From Bacterioplanoides sp. SCSIO 12839 (lineage in GTDB: Bacteria; Pseudomonadota; Gammaproteobacteria; Pseudomonadales; Oceanobacteraceae), in NCBI RefSeq assembly GCF_024397975.1, contig NZ_CP073745.1:613501-677500 (forward strand): a DNA stretch of 64,000 nt. The letters run 5' to 3'. A model generated the notes under the pieces. The model ran no database searches, had not been told where the DNA came from, and worked only from the letters and a program-made list of their open reading frames with translations. Below, in pieces: positions 48,825 through 57,874 of the stretch. The translations under genes were made by a program, and so were the position numbers. Numbering within the stretch: the first letter of the stretch is position 1; each line of letters opens with the position of its first letter.

Positions 48825-49313
48825 ACATGCTGTCAAATATTCTATCAATGAGTTTGTTAGCAGTGTAAAGGTTATAGTAAATGTTAGGATATAAATTGCT
48901 TGAAAAAGAATGTATATCTCTGGCCCTTTGCTTGGTGGAGAGTGAAGGTATTTGGGGGTCAGAGCTGTTCCCCATTTTTCATCATAATCTTGCTGGCTTA
49001 AAAGATTATTTTTTGATTTATGAGTTCCAAGTATTTTTTCATATTTAATAACTCTATCTAAAGACTCCAAAAACCTATTCTTTAATATCGAATTTAATAA
49101 TATTCCTGTGATAGATACGGCAATTAATATTAATGCTATATGTTCTGTGCTGAGATTTCTGCTGTCTCTGAAAAAAACAACAGTGCTGATGGACATTATT
49201 GATACTAAAATAGAGTTTGCCTTAATGATAAGGTCTTCATTGTGTCTCAACCATAGCTGAGCTTGTGTGTAAAGATTGAGTACTAGGTCGTCATTGGGGG
49301 ATGTCTTGGTCAC
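48822..49313 (-). CDS. Hypothetical A+T-rich membrane protein
   Basis: A 163-residue protein with three hydrophobic segments, about residues 34-50, 57-78 and 133-156. The start is GTG at 49313, well placed after AAGGAAG. The N-terminal LVLNLYTQAQLWLRHNEDL and the two-plus-one helix layout recall small membrane proteins found in defence or accessory loci, but no family is firmly recognised. The gene is much more A+T-rich than lysS and ung on either side, and its flanks are A+T-rich too, suggesting acquisition by transfer. Confidence 0.65.
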   Translation of the reverse strand: MTKTSPNDDLVLNLYTQAQLWLRHNEDLIIKANSILVSIMSISTVVFFRDSRNLSTEHIALILIAVSITGILLNSILKNRFLESLDRVIKYEKILGTHKSKNNLLSQQDYDEKWGTALTPKYLHSPPSKGPEIYILFQAIYILTFTITFTLLTNSLIEYLTAC

Positions 49314-49488
49314 AGAACTTCCTTATAGATTTCGGCAGTTTACTTTACATGTAGGTTAGCATTGTTTTGAGTAATTTATTATTTATTCTATTTTTTAATG
49401 CCTCTTCAATCTACAATTGAAAGTCAACTCTATGTTGAAATCTGTTATGGTTCGTGTCTGAACGACTACTTCAAGGTATAACACCGCA

Positions 49489-50166
49489 ATGGGCAAACCA
49501 GGCGAACTTCACCCTTCCTGGCAGCAGGTATTGGGCCACGAGCTACAGCAACCGTACATGCAGAACCTGCGTGAGTTTCTGCGTGTTGAGAAACAAGCGG
49601 GCAAAGAAATCTACCCTCCCGGCCCGTTAATCTTTAATGCTTTTAACCATACGCCGTTCGATCAGGTGCGGGTGGTGATTATTGGTCAAGACCCTTATCA
49701 CGGCCCAGGTCAGGCGATGGGCTTAAGCTTCTCTGTGCCAGATGGTGTGAAGGTGCCGCCGTCGTTGGTGAATATCTACAAAGAGTTAAACGCTGATCTG
49801 GGCATTCAGATGTCGGGTACGGGTGACTTAACACCTTGGGCCGATCAGGGTGTTTTACTACTGAATGCAACATTAACGGTTGAAGCAACCAAGGCCGGTT
49901 CTCACCAAAAGAAAGGCTGGGAAGAATTTACCGATGCTGCGATCAAAACATTAAACGAGCAGCACAATGGGTTAGTGTTTGTGTTGTGGGGCAGTTATGC
50001 GCAGAAGAAAGGGGCGGTGATTGATCAGAGTAAGCATTTGGTGCTGAAGTCTGTGCATCCGTCACCGTTGTCTGCTCATCGTGGTTTTTTTGGCCAGCGT
50101 CAGTTTTCGACCATTAATCAGTATTTAATGAATCAGGGGCAAGCTCCGATTAATTGGCAACTATAA
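49489..50166 (+). CDS. ung: Uracil-DNA glycosylase
   Basis: A 225-residue family 1 enzyme that removes uracil from DNA, the first step of base excision repair. The water-activating motif is [13 protein letters not shown] (about residues 64-76), the uracil pocket includes [10 protein letters not shown] and the minor-groove loop is [11 protein letters not shown]. The length is standard. It has no operon partner; repeat copy D follows 37 bases after the stop. Confidence 0.97.
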   Translation: MGKPGELHPSWQQVLGHELQQPYMQNLREFLRVEKQAGKEIYPPGPLIFNAFNHTPFDQVRVVIIGQDPYHGPGQAMGLSFSVPDGVKVPPSLVNIYKELNADLGIQMSGTGDLTPWADQGVLLLNATLTVEATKAGSHQKKGWEEFTDAAIKTLNEQHNGLVFVLWGSYAQKKGAVIDQSKHLVLKSVHPSPLSAHRGFFGQRQFSTINQYLMNQGQAPINWQL

Positions 50167-50202
50167 TTTAAGTCATTAAATTCTTTATATCGAAATGAGC
50201 GT

Positions 50203-50310
50203 TTAACAAAAACGGCTATGCTTCAGCCGCCGCGCCGAAGAGCCATCCATGGCTCTGCCGCGCTACCGCAACATCCTGTTGCTGCTATGAAACATAGCTG
50301 TTCTTGTTAA
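50203..50310 (-). repeat. Composite inverted-repeat element, copy D (GGA side on minus strand)
   Basis: Outer arms 50203-50225 and 50288-50310 pair at 20 of 23 positions. Hairpin 1 is GCAACA/TGTTGC (50268-50282) where copies B and C have GCGACA/TGTCGC, and hairpin 2 is AGAGCC/GGCTCT where others have AGGGCC/GGCCCT. Both differences keep pairing. It lies between the convergent ung and methyltransferase genes. Confidence 0.85.
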
Positions 50311-50355
50311 TTTATTCTCGTTCCCACGCTCCGCTTGGTAATGAAGTTGTTAAAA

Positions 50356-50469
50356 CTAAAACGCCTTACGCACATAAAACTGATACATCCCAGCAAATAA
50401 GTCTGTTTTTTCTTTTTCCAGTTTACCCCATTCACTTAATGTCAGTTGATGCCCCGGTTTATTAAATAA
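50356..50469 (-). pseudogene. Detached C-terminal tail of the methyltransferase gene
   Basis: Directly after the TAG stop at 50470-50472 the same reading frame stays open for 37 codons to a second TAG. It encodes NKPGHQLTLSEWGKLEKEK then TDLFAGMYQFYVRKAF. This is a typical end for this methyltransferase class (Trp, then a Phe-x2-MYQF segment). The stop is therefore probably a recent amber mutation that cuts off the real C-terminus. Confidence 0.8.
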
Positions 50470-52380
50470 CTATTGTGCCAGCTTTTCTGATTCACCTTGC
50501 GGAATCATGCCAATAAATTCCAGGCCTTCGTTGTTAATCAGCTGTTGTAACTCTTCACAATCGTATGTGTGTTCTTGCTGGTGGAATAATAAATCACGGC
50601 AAGCACTCAAGCTGTAAAAGTCTGGCGAGCTGATCACAGTGTTCCATTCGTTACCTAACGAGCCATTTAATAACGCTTCACGGACCAGGCGCATATCATG
50701 GGCCGTTTCCGGTAGGTGATCCGCAAGCTGTTCACGCAACTCTTCAATACAGCGGCGTGCTGCACGGCTATATAAGGCAATTTTTAATAAGCCACCCGGT
50801 TTTAGTTGTTTATTAACGGCTGCTAAACCCGCTGCTGGGTTTTCCATATGATGCAATACGCCGGAACATTCAATGACATCAAATTGTTGCCCCAGGCGTT
50901 CACTGAGCAATAAGTCACCCTGTAAAAATTCAATATTATTGATTTGATATTGTTGCGCTTTACTGCTGGCATACGCCAGTGCTTGTTCGCTTAAATCAAC
51001 CGCCGTGACCTGCATGTTATAAAAATAACGAGCCAGCCTGAGCGCATGTCGGCCAGTGCCGCAGCCTGCCACCAATACCTGTGTTGGCGACGGTAAGGAT
51101 AATGTTTTAAATTTTTCCGGGAAGATCTGAGTCAGCGCCTGACAATAGTCGGAGGGCTGGCTATAACCAATATCGACCCAGCGAGGGTAAGGATTCAGAT
51201 CATATTGTTGTGCAACTTTAGCCGATACGACGTTATTGCTATTACCAAAACGCGTCAGCTGTTGGCGATGTTGTTCCTGAGTATTAACGGCAACCATCGC
51301 TTGTTCAATTAATGGGCCTAAGGTAATGGGCCAGGCCAGTGCTTCATGATTCAACTGATGTGCAAATGAGCACTGTTGTAGTGGCTGATACATTAAAACC
51401 AGTAATAAAACCGGGTATAAATCGTGATTGCTCAAATCCGGCATGATGATCATGCGTGACAATAACGTTTCAAGCTGACGGAGCAACTTTTGTTCTTGTT
51501 CCGTTTGATACCAAACCGACTCATTCAAATAGGTTTGCCAGGCCAGTGCACTGGCGAGTGGAATAAGCTGGCTTTCAATCGATAATTTAGCGCTGCTGGA
51601 AATAAAAATACTTTGTCGTAGGGTGATTAATAGCTTCTCCAGTAATGGGTCACAGAAATAGAACTTTTCTAGTGCGGTGAGCAACAATGGATCTGTAGCC
51701 AGATTTTCCAGCTCCAATGGGCAGCCCGTTTCAGACAAATGCAGTTTATGTTTTAACAGACTGGTGGTGAGAGAACGTAATTGTGAATGATCAACATCGG
51801 TGAATTCAAAGTAGCGCAATAAATCCTGTTCCAGTTCGTCGGAATAAAAATCGGCACTCAGTTGTTCGGCAGCCGAAAACAATCCAGCTTTTACTTGCTG
51901 ATCATCAGCCTGGGTTTTGATTAATTCACGATAATACTGAAAAGCTAACAGGTAATCTTTTTTCAGCAGCGCAATATGAGCCAGGTAATTGGCTGATTTT
52001 GTAGCAACCCGGGAAATGCGATACGCAGCGGCAAAATACTCTTCGGCTTTATCCAGGTCGTGTTCAGCCAGTGCGGTCAGGCCGCCACTGTAGAGCAGAG
52101 TAACGCTGTCAGGCTTTTTGCTCAGTCCAAGTCCAATCCATTCCCAGGCTTTATTCAGCTTATCTTGTTGTAGTGCAATGCGGGCGAGTAGGTTGATGCC
52201 AGGCAGGTATTCCGGCTTTTGCTGCCAGGCAAGCTCTGCCAGTTGGGTCGCATCGTCCAGCAACAGATGATTGCCTTGTTCACTGGCATCCCGATAGAAG
52301 CGATTGGCCAGGTCATAAAGATGCTGGTGTTTACCCGCATCGTGCTGAATGTTCTGTAGGTTGAGCTGTGCTGTTGCCAT
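50470..52380 (-). CDS. TPR-containing class I SAM methyltransferase (amber-truncated)
   Basis: The frame before the amber codon encodes 636 residues. An N-terminal helical region with TPR-like repeats (about 1-170) is followed by a linker and a Rossmann methyltransferase domain. The SAM loop VLVAGCGTGRHALRLA is near residue 437, followed by AVDLSEQALAYA and the VLHHMENP motif. Proteins with this build methylate small molecules, glycans or proteins. It sits beside fliS where fliD/flagellin genes are often found, so a role in flagellin modification is possible (inference). The last 37 residues lie beyond an in-frame TAG, so activity may be lost unless suppressed. Confidence 0.8.
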   Translation of the reverse strand: MATAQLNLQNIQHDAGKHQHLYDLANRFYRDASEQGNHLLLDDATQLAELAWQQKPEYLPGINLLARIALQQDKLNKAWEWIGLGLSKKPDSVTLLYSGGLTALAEHDLDKAEEYFAAAYRISRVATKSANYLAHIALLKKDYLLAFQYYRELIKTQADDQQVKAGLFSAAEQLSADFYSDELEQDLLRYFEFTDVDHSQLRSLTTSLLKHKLHLSETGCPLELENLATDPLLLTALEKFYFCDPLLEKLLITLRQSIFISSSAKLSIESQLIPLASALAWQTYLNESVWYQTEQEQKLLRQLETLLSRMIIMPDLSNHDLYPVLLLVLMYQPLQQCSFAHQLNHEALAWPITLGPLIEQAMVAVNTQEQHRQQLTRFGNSNNVVSAKVAQQYDLNPYPRWVDIGYSQPSDYCQALTQIFPEKFKTLSLPSPTQVLVAGCGTGRHALRLARYFYNMQVTAVDLSEQALAYASSKAQQYQINNIEFLQGDLLLSERLGQQFDVIECSGVLHHMENPAAGLAAVNKQLKPGGLLKIALYSRAARRCIEELREQLADHLPETAHDMRLVREALLNGSLGNEWNTVISSPDFYSLSACRDLLFHQQEHTYDCEELQQLINNEGLEFIGMIPQGESEKLAQ

Positions 52381-52659
52381 GGTTTTGCTCCGCGCTTCTC
52401 CAGCATGCTATTTTGCTGTGATAGTGAATACGGCATTAAGCAGGCCTTGTGCCAATTTATAAGTCATTGAAAATAAAAGATTTTTTATTTCTTTAGGGTG
52501 TGGGTAAAGGCTGCATGAGGAATGCGCTTGCCGCTTTTGCCGCTGCCGGGAATAATGCTGTAAGGGGGCTAAATCCGGTTTAGTGAAGAAATCTGTTAAA
52601 GGTTTGCAACATCGTGCCGTCATAAAGAAAGCGAGCCGACACATTCAGGAGACATGCTC
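52381..52659. other. Intergenic region upstream of fliS
   Basis: About 280 bases between the divergent methyltransferase and fliS genes. No fliD or flagellin remnant and no convincing sigma-54 or sigma-28 promoter was found. A minus-strand frame of 78 codons (52408-52644) lacks coding character and is not called. Confidence 0.5.
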
Positions 52660-53130
52660 ATGTACAATTCAGGTATTAAGTCAGGTGCTAAGCAGTATCA
52701 GCAGGTTAATGGTACCTCTGAGGTTCTGGATGCTGACCCTCATCGCCTTATTCAGCTATTGATGGAAGCTGCACTGACACGCATGTCTCAGGCAAAAGGG
52801 GCGATTGAACGTAACGAGATGGATACCAAAGCCAACTTGTTAGGGCGTGTGATGGAAATTATTCAGACACTGCAAGATAGCCTGGATCATTCTAATGGTG
52901 GTGATATTTCTGCTAACTTTGAACGACTGTACGACTACATGAATCGTCGTTTGCTGGAAGCCAGCAGCCTGAATGACCTGGATATGATTGATGAAGTGAT
53001 GGGATTATTGCTGGAAGTTAAAAGTGGTTGGGATGGTATTCGTCAGGAATATCTTGATTCAACCCATGGTCGCAGTCCGGTCTCTGCTGCGGATCAGGAA
53101 AGTCGTTTAACCAGTCAGGTTACTGCCTGA
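52660..53130 (+). CDS. fliS: Flagellar export chaperone FliS
   Basis: A 156-residue helical chaperone that holds flagellin in the cytosol before export. YNSGIKSGAKQYQQV, DPHRLIQLLMEAAL and the NFERLYDYMNRRLLEA segment are characteristic. ATG 52660 is preferred because AGGAG ends eight bases before it; ATG 52654 is too close. The usual upstream partners fliD and flagellin are missing here, and no fliT follows. Confidence 0.93.
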   Translation: MYNSGIKSGAKQYQQVNGTSEVLDADPHRLIQLLMEAALTRMSQAKGAIERNEMDTKANLLGRVMEIIQTLQDSLDHSNGGDISANFERLYDYMNRRLLEASSLNDLDMIDEVMGLLLEVKSGWDGIRQEYLDSTHGRSPVSAADQESRLTSQVTA

Positions 53131-53443
53131 TCATTTCTCGGAATTCCAGCCTGGTTATCAGAACTGCTACTCAGAACTGCTATGAGTAGCTGGGATTCTG
53201 GAAATTCTCTTTTCATTTGTTCGGCGTTAACATTTCGCGGTTAACGCCTTGTCATCCGACGACAGATTCAGCTATAAAGTGCGTCGTTTTTAAAATTAAA
53301 AAGACAAAAAATAATAACGTCAGAAGTTTGACTTATGGGTGGTTTGGTACTTAACTGCTTTAGGCTCAGTCAAACAACTGACGCAAAGATGCTTGTATTT
53401 TTATGACCTCCGGGTCGGAATTGGGAAGGAAAGGCTGGTCGCC
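53131..53443 (+). promoter_or_regulatory. fleQ upstream region with hairpins and sigma-70-type promoter
   Basis: Just after fliS a duplicated TCAGAACTGCTA lies inside an imperfect stem (53139-53205). GGCGTTAAC/GTTAACGCC (53223-53248) is a perfect stem or operator. TTGTCA (53249-53254) and TATAAA (53273-53278) with an 18-base spacer make a good sigma-70 promoter, as expected for the top-level regulator FleQ. Confidence 0.6.
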
Positions 53444-54904
53444 ATGTGGAGAGAAATTAAGGTTCTGCTGATCGATGATGATGAGCAGAGACGTCATGAC
53501 CTGAAGGTGATTCTGGACTTCTTAGGGGAAGAAGCCATTGTTGCTGGTCCTGATGAATGGCGACGAGTAGTAGAGAGCCAGATTGAAGACAGCACTGAAA
53601 TCAGTGCAGTGCTGCTAGGGGATAGTCATTCCATTCCTTCGGCCGATATTATCGAAGCGTTATTAACCTGGGATAAAGGTGTACCTATCTTATCGATAGG
53701 CAATGCAGTGCAACCGGAGATGTTGCCGGAAGGTATTCGTCGCGCTTTGTTAGCCGCTGTTGAGATGCCTCCGAGTTACAACAAACTGCTGGATAGTTTG
53801 CATCGTTGTCAGGTCTATCGTGAGCAATATACCCACAACCGCAGTCGTGGTGAGCGTCGCGAAGTACAGCTGTTCCGTAGCCTGGTGGGCACCAGTCGCC
53901 AGATTCAGAACGTACGCGAGCTGATCATGCAGGTTGCCGATAAAGACGTCAGCGTGATGATTCAGGGTGAATCCGGTACTGGTAAAGAGGTGGTTGCCCG
54001 TAACCTGCATTACCATTCCCATCGTCGAAATAAACCTTTTGTTCCGGTTAACTGCGGCGCCATTCCCGCTGAACTGCTTGAAAGTGAGTTGTTTGGTCAT
54101 GAGAAAGGTGCGTTTACCGGAGCGATCAACAGCCGTCCGGGCCGTTTTGAAATGGCTGAAGGTGGTACGCTGTTCCTGGATGAAATTGGTGATATGCCAT
54201 TAAACATGCAGGTGAAAATTCTGCGTGTATTACAAGAGCATACTTTTGAACGCGTTGGCAGCAACAAAACGTTGAATGCCAATGTCCGGATTATTGCGGC
54301 AACGCATAAAAATCTGGAAAAGATGATCGAAGAAGGCACCTTCCGCGAAGATTTGTATTACCGCCTGAATGTTTTCCCGATTGATATGCCGTCTCTGCGT
54401 GAGCGGGTGGAAGATTTACCACTGTTGCTGAATGAGCTGGTGTCACGTCTGGAAAACGAGAAGCGTGGTTCGATTCGTTTTAACTCCGCCGCCATTATGT
54501 CACTGTGCCGTCACGACTGGCATGGCAACGTTCGTGAGCTGGCTAATCTGGTTGAGCGCCTGGCCATTCTGCATCCTTACGGTGTGGTGGGGGTCAACGA
54601 GCTGCCGAAGAAATTCCGTCATGTGGATGATACAGACGAAAACTTCTCTGTGCCGGTGGTTGCGGATGTCACTCAGAATGAAGCAGGCCTGGCCGGTATT
54701 GATTCACCAGCATTACTCCCGGTAAATGGTCTGGATCTGCGCGAATATTTGTCGGACCTCGAATGTTCTTTGATTCAACAGGCGCTGGATGACGCCAATG
54801 GTGTGGTGGCACGTGCGGCTGAAAAACTGAATATCCGCCGTACCACGCTGGTGGAGAAGATGCGGAAGTACAATATTTCCAGAAAGGACAAAGAAAGCGT
54901 GTAA
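53444..54904 (+). CDS. fleQ: Flagellar master regulator FleQ
   Basis: A 486-residue bacterial enhancer-binding protein. A divergent receiver-like FleQ domain (1-120) is followed by the AAA+ domain (about 140-380) with Walker A GESGTGKE and the sigma-54 contact loop GAFTGA. A Fis-type helix-turn-helix closes the protein ([19 protein letters not shown]). It drives sigma-54 transcription of class II flagellar genes and in relatives also binds c-di-GMP. ATG 53444 begins [13 protein letters not shown], matching family members; the longer frame is not used. Confidence 0.95.
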   Translation: MWREIKVLLIDDDEQRRHDLKVILDFLGEEAIVAGPDEWRRVVESQIEDSTEISAVLLGDSHSIPSADIIEALLTWDKGVPILSIGNAVQPEMLPEGIRRALLAAVEMPPSYNKLLDSLHRCQVYREQYTHNRSRGERREVQLFRSLVGTSRQIQNVRELIMQVADKDVSVMIQGESGTGKEVVARNLHYHSHRRNKPFVPVNCGAIPAELLESELFGHEKGAFTGAINSRPGRFEMAEGGTLFLDEIGDMPLNMQVKILRVLQEHTFERVGSNKTLNANVRIIAATHKNLEKMIEEGTFREDLYYRLNVFPIDMPSLRERVEDLPLLLNELVSRLENEKRGSIRFNSAAIMSLCRHDWHGNVRELANLVERLAILHPYGVVGVNELPKKFRHVDDTDENFSVPVVADVTQNEAGLAGIDSPALLPVNGLDLREYLSDLECSLIQQALDDANGVVARAAEKLNIRRTTLVEKMRKYNISRKDKESV

Positions 54905-54927
54905 GCTGATCGTCTCGTAAAATGACT

Positions 54928-54956
54928 AAAAAAGCCGGTTTTTTGCCGGCTTTTTT
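54928..54956 (+). terminator. Terminator after fleQ
   Basis: AAAAAAGCCGG pairs with CCGGCTTTTTT across a T-rich loop; it separates fleQ from the sigma-54-driven fleSR unit. Confidence 0.88.
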
Positions 54957-55038
54957 CGTTTTTCGCGACTGAAAAATAACTTAATGATCATTGGTATCAT
55001 TATTTTGACGTAAAAAATAAAAAATAGAGTAAAAAATA

Positions 55039-55054
55039 CGGCACGCTAATTGCT
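55039..55054 (+). promoter_or_regulatory. Sigma-54 promoter of fleSR
   Basis: GGCACG-N4-TTGCT with exactly ten bases between the -24 GG and -12 GC. It lies about 80 bases before the fleS ATG, where FleQ-dependent activation is expected. Confidence 0.85.
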
Positions 55055-55131
55055 CAACCCTGTTACAGATTATTTAGGCGTCGGATACCCGACAATCCGT
55101 AAGGACCTGATGTGGAGAACAAGGGGTGAGT

Positions 55132-56376
55132 ATGGCCAATGCTGCATTACGCCAGGACAGTGACATTTTTATTCCTGCTGAATCGTTGGCGGCAGGTAAT
55201 GATACCCAGCTGGGTCGCGCTGAATTAAAGCAGGCGTTTACCTTGTTCAATCAAATGTCACAACAACTGTCTGACTCCTATAGTTTTCTGGAAGACAAGG
55301 TTGAACAGCTCAGTGGTGAACTTGCCAGTGTCTCGGCACAACGGATGCAGGAGCTGGCAGAAAAAGAACAGCTGGCCGACCGCCTGGAAAGTCTTTTACA
55401 GATGATGCCTGCGGGTGTTCTGGTACTCGATGAAAATGGTTTTGTTAGCCAGGCCAACCCCACGGCAGATGATTTATTATTAAAAGCCAGTGGCGCGCCT
55501 TCGTTGATTGGACAGCGCTGGGTGCAATTAATTCATCGCTGCTTCAAACCACAAAACGACGACGGCCATGAAATTTCATTAGTGGATGGCCGTAAAGTCA
55601 ATTTGCGTACCGCTGCCATGGCGAATAATTATGGTCAGTTAATTCTCTTAACCGACATGACCGAAACCCGCGCATTGCAATCTCAGCTCAGCCAACACGA
55701 GCGTTTATCCGCGATGGGAAAAATGGTGGCGTCACTGGCTCATCAGATTCGTACGCCGTTAGCCGCCGCAACCTTATATGCCGGGCATTTAGCCACGGAT
55801 GATATTCAGCCAGATACCCGAATCCGGTTTGCCGGAAAATTACAGGAACGTTTGCATCATCTGGAAAACCAGGTGCGTGACATGCTGATTTTTGCCCGTG
55901 GCGAAGCCCCTCTTAATGATGAAGTCGGTATTTCTGAGTTGGTTGGTGGCCTGCAGGGTGCGATGGAAGTCGCGTTGCAACAATTTCAGGCGCGTTGCGA
56001 GATTGATAATCAGGTAGGTGATTTACAACTGGTTTGTAATAAAGATGCGTTGATCAGCAGTCTGATGAATCTGATTAATAACGCACTGGAATCCGGTGAA
56101 TATCCAATCGAAATTCTTATCCGCCTGTCGGTTGAAAAACAACAATTAAAAATTCAGGTGATGGACAACGGTCCCGGCCTGAGTCCGTCACAAAAACAAC
56201 ACATGATGGAGCCTTTTTACACCACCAAAAGCAATGGCACCGGTCTTGGGCTGGCGGTTGTTCAAGCGGTTGTACGGGCACATCGTGGTGAATTTACCTT
56301 GGCTGATAGTGATTTAGGTGGTTTGTCGGCTGAGTTATGTTTGCCGTTAATCCGCAAGCCATCGTTCCAGAGCTAA
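55132..56376 (+). CDS. fleS: Flagellar sensor kinase FleS
   Basis: A 414-residue soluble histidine kinase without membrane helices. A coiled coil (about 35-85) and a PAS domain (about 88-190) precede the H-box, SLAHQIRTPLAAATLYAGH, and the ATPase domain with NLINNALES, DNGPGLS and GTGLGLAVVQ. It phosphorylates FleR to start class III flagellar genes. ATG 55132 is preferred because AAGGGG ends seven bases before; the GTG at 55126 is too near. Confidence 0.94.
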   Translation: MANAALRQDSDIFIPAESLAAGNDTQLGRAELKQAFTLFNQMSQQLSDSYSFLEDKVEQLSGELASVSAQRMQELAEKEQLADRLESLLQMMPAGVLVLDENGFVSQANPTADDLLLKASGAPSLIGQRWVQLIHRCFKPQNDDGHEISLVDGRKVNLRTAAMANNYGQLILLTDMTETRALQSQLSQHERLSAMGKMVASLAHQIRTPLAAATLYAGHLATDDIQPDTRIRFAGKLQERLHHLENQVRDMLIFARGEAPLNDEVGISELVGGLQGAMEVALQQFQARCEIDNQVGDLQLVCNKDALISSLMNLINNALESGEYPIEILIRLSVEKQQLKIQVMDNGPGLSPSQKQHMMEPFYTTKSNGTGLGLAVVQAVVRAHRGEFTLADSDLGGLSAELCLPLIRKPSFQS

Positions 56377-56427
56377 CTGAGCAGTCTGGACTGGATCTGC
56401 TGCAGAAATTTTTTTGAGGAGAATAAT

Positions 56428-57795
56428 ATGCGTATTTTAGTGGTCGAAGATGATCCGCGTTTGCGTGAAGCCATCGTTGATACCCTGATGCTGAAAGGGC
56501 ATGAGGTGTTTGAAGCACCCAATGGTATTGAAGGTATGGCGATTGTTCGTTCTCATGCGTTAGATTTGGTGTTATCTGATATTAATATGCCGGGCATGGA
56601 TGGTCTGGAGTTATTGGATAACGTTAAACAAGCACATCCCTGGTTGCCCATGGTATTGATGACGGCTTATGGCGATGTTGGCCAGGCGGTTAAAGCGATG
56701 CAACGTGGCGCCAATGATTACCTGATGAAACCCTTTGAGCTGGCGGAATTAGATGCGCTGTTAAAACCTTTTAATACCCAGGGCGAACTGGCTGATGAAT
56801 CGGAACCTGTGTGTGAAGCGTTAGCGTCGCAGCAGTTATTTCAGTTAGCGCAACGGGTTGCACAAACCGATTCAACGGTATTAATCAGTGGTGAAAGTGG
56901 TACGGGTAAAGAAGTCCTTGCGCGTTATATTCACCAGAATTCGGATCGTAAAAAACAGCCGTTTATTGCCATTAACTGTGCAGCGATTCCGGAGAATATG
57001 CTGGAAGCGATGTTGTTTGGTTATGAAAAGGGCGCCTTTACCGGCGCGTATAACGCGATGCCGGGTAAATTCGAGCAGGCCGAAGGTGGTACGTTATTGC
57101 TTGATGAAATCACCGAAATGGATCTGGGTCTGCAGGCAAAACTATTGCGTGTTCTACAAGAGCGACAAGTAGAACGTTTAGGTGGTAAAAAAACCATTGA
57201 TCTGGATGTACGCATTGTTGCTACCACCAACCGCGAGTTAGCTGACTATGTCGCTGAAGGGAAATTCCGCGAAGATTTATATTATCGCCTGAGTGTATTC
57301 CCGCTGCAGTGGTTACCGCTGCGTGATCGCCAGGATGATATCTTGCCATTGGCCAAACGCCTGCTGGCGCATCATGCTCAAAAAATGAAACGCCCGGTGC
57401 CACAATTGATGGCGGAGGCTGAGCAGAAATTAATGACCCATAGCTGGCCTGGCAACGTGCGTGAGTTGGATAACACCATGCAACGGGCGTTGATTATTCA
57501 GGCAGGGCCACAGTTATTTGCCAATGATTTTATTCTGACACCGGTTCCGAAAAACCGTCAGGTTGAGGCCGCTGTACCTGCACCGGTTGCCGAAACAGCA
57601 GCGGTGGATGAAGGCGAACTTGGAAACGATTTAAAAAATCGAGAAGTGGAACTGATTGTCCGTGCTTTAAAAGAAGAGCCCAGCCGTAAAGATGCAGCAG
57701 ACCGTTTGGGGATCAGCCCAAGAACCTTGCGTTATAAAGTGGCAAAGTTACGGGACGAAGGAATTGATGTCGAAAGCATGCTTGCAGCGTGTTAA
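56428..57795 (+). CDS. fleR: Flagellar sigma-54 response regulator FleR
   Basis: A 455-residue NtrC-type regulator. The receiver domain (1-115) has the phospho-acceptor Asp51 in VLSDINMPG, the AAA+ domain has [13 protein letters not shown] and GAFTGA, and a Fis-type helix-turn-helix ends the protein (AADRLGISPRTLRYKVAKL). It activates middle flagellar genes such as hook and basal-body operons. GAGGAG precedes the ATG. It forms an operon with fleS. Confidence 0.95.
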   Translation: MRILVVEDDPRLREAIVDTLMLKGHEVFEAPNGIEGMAIVRSHALDLVLSDINMPGMDGLELLDNVKQAHPWLPMVLMTAYGDVGQAVKAMQRGANDYLMKPFELAELDALLKPFNTQGELADESEPVCEALASQQLFQLAQRVAQTDSTVLISGESGTGKEVLARYIHQNSDRKKQPFIAINCAAIPENMLEAMLFGYEKGAFTGAYNAMPGKFEQAEGGTLLLDEITEMDLGLQAKLLRVLQERQVERLGGKKTIDLDVRIVATTNRELADYVAEGKFREDLYYRLSVFPLQWLPLRDRQDDILPLAKRLLAHHAQKMKRPVPQLMAEAEQKLMTHSWPGNVRELDNTMQRALIIQAGPQLFANDFILTPVPKNRQVEAAVPAPVAETAAVDEGELGNDLKNREVELIVRALKEEPSRKDAADRLGISPRTLRYKVAKLRDEGIDVESMLAAC

Positions 57796-57812
57796 TCGTC
57801 CGCTGATTTAAA

Positions 57813-57854
57813 CCATAAAAAACGCCAGCGTGAAAAGGCTGGCGTTTTTTATGG
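57813..57854. terminator. Bidirectional terminator between fleR and the GMC oxidoreductase gene
   Basis: CCATAAAAAACGCCAGC and GCTGGCGTTTTTTATGG pair perfectly around GTGAAAAG and serve the two convergent genes. Confidence 0.93.
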
Positions 57855-57874
57855 CTGGATATGTATGCTGCGAA

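Noticed and set aside
50470-50472. Pyrrolysine or programmed readthrough at the methyltransferase TAG
   Set aside because: No readthrough signal is apparent and nothing in the window supports pyrrolysine use; a simple nonsense mutation is the more economical reading.
52408-52644. 78-codon minus-strand frame upstream of fliS
   Set aside because: No ribosome-binding site, no recognisable domain and overlap with the expected fliS control region.
52590-52645. Sigma-54 or sigma-28 promoter for fliS
   Set aside because: TTTGCA near 52600 lacks a GG at the -24 position, and TAAAG..GCCGA near 52623 has far too short a spacer.
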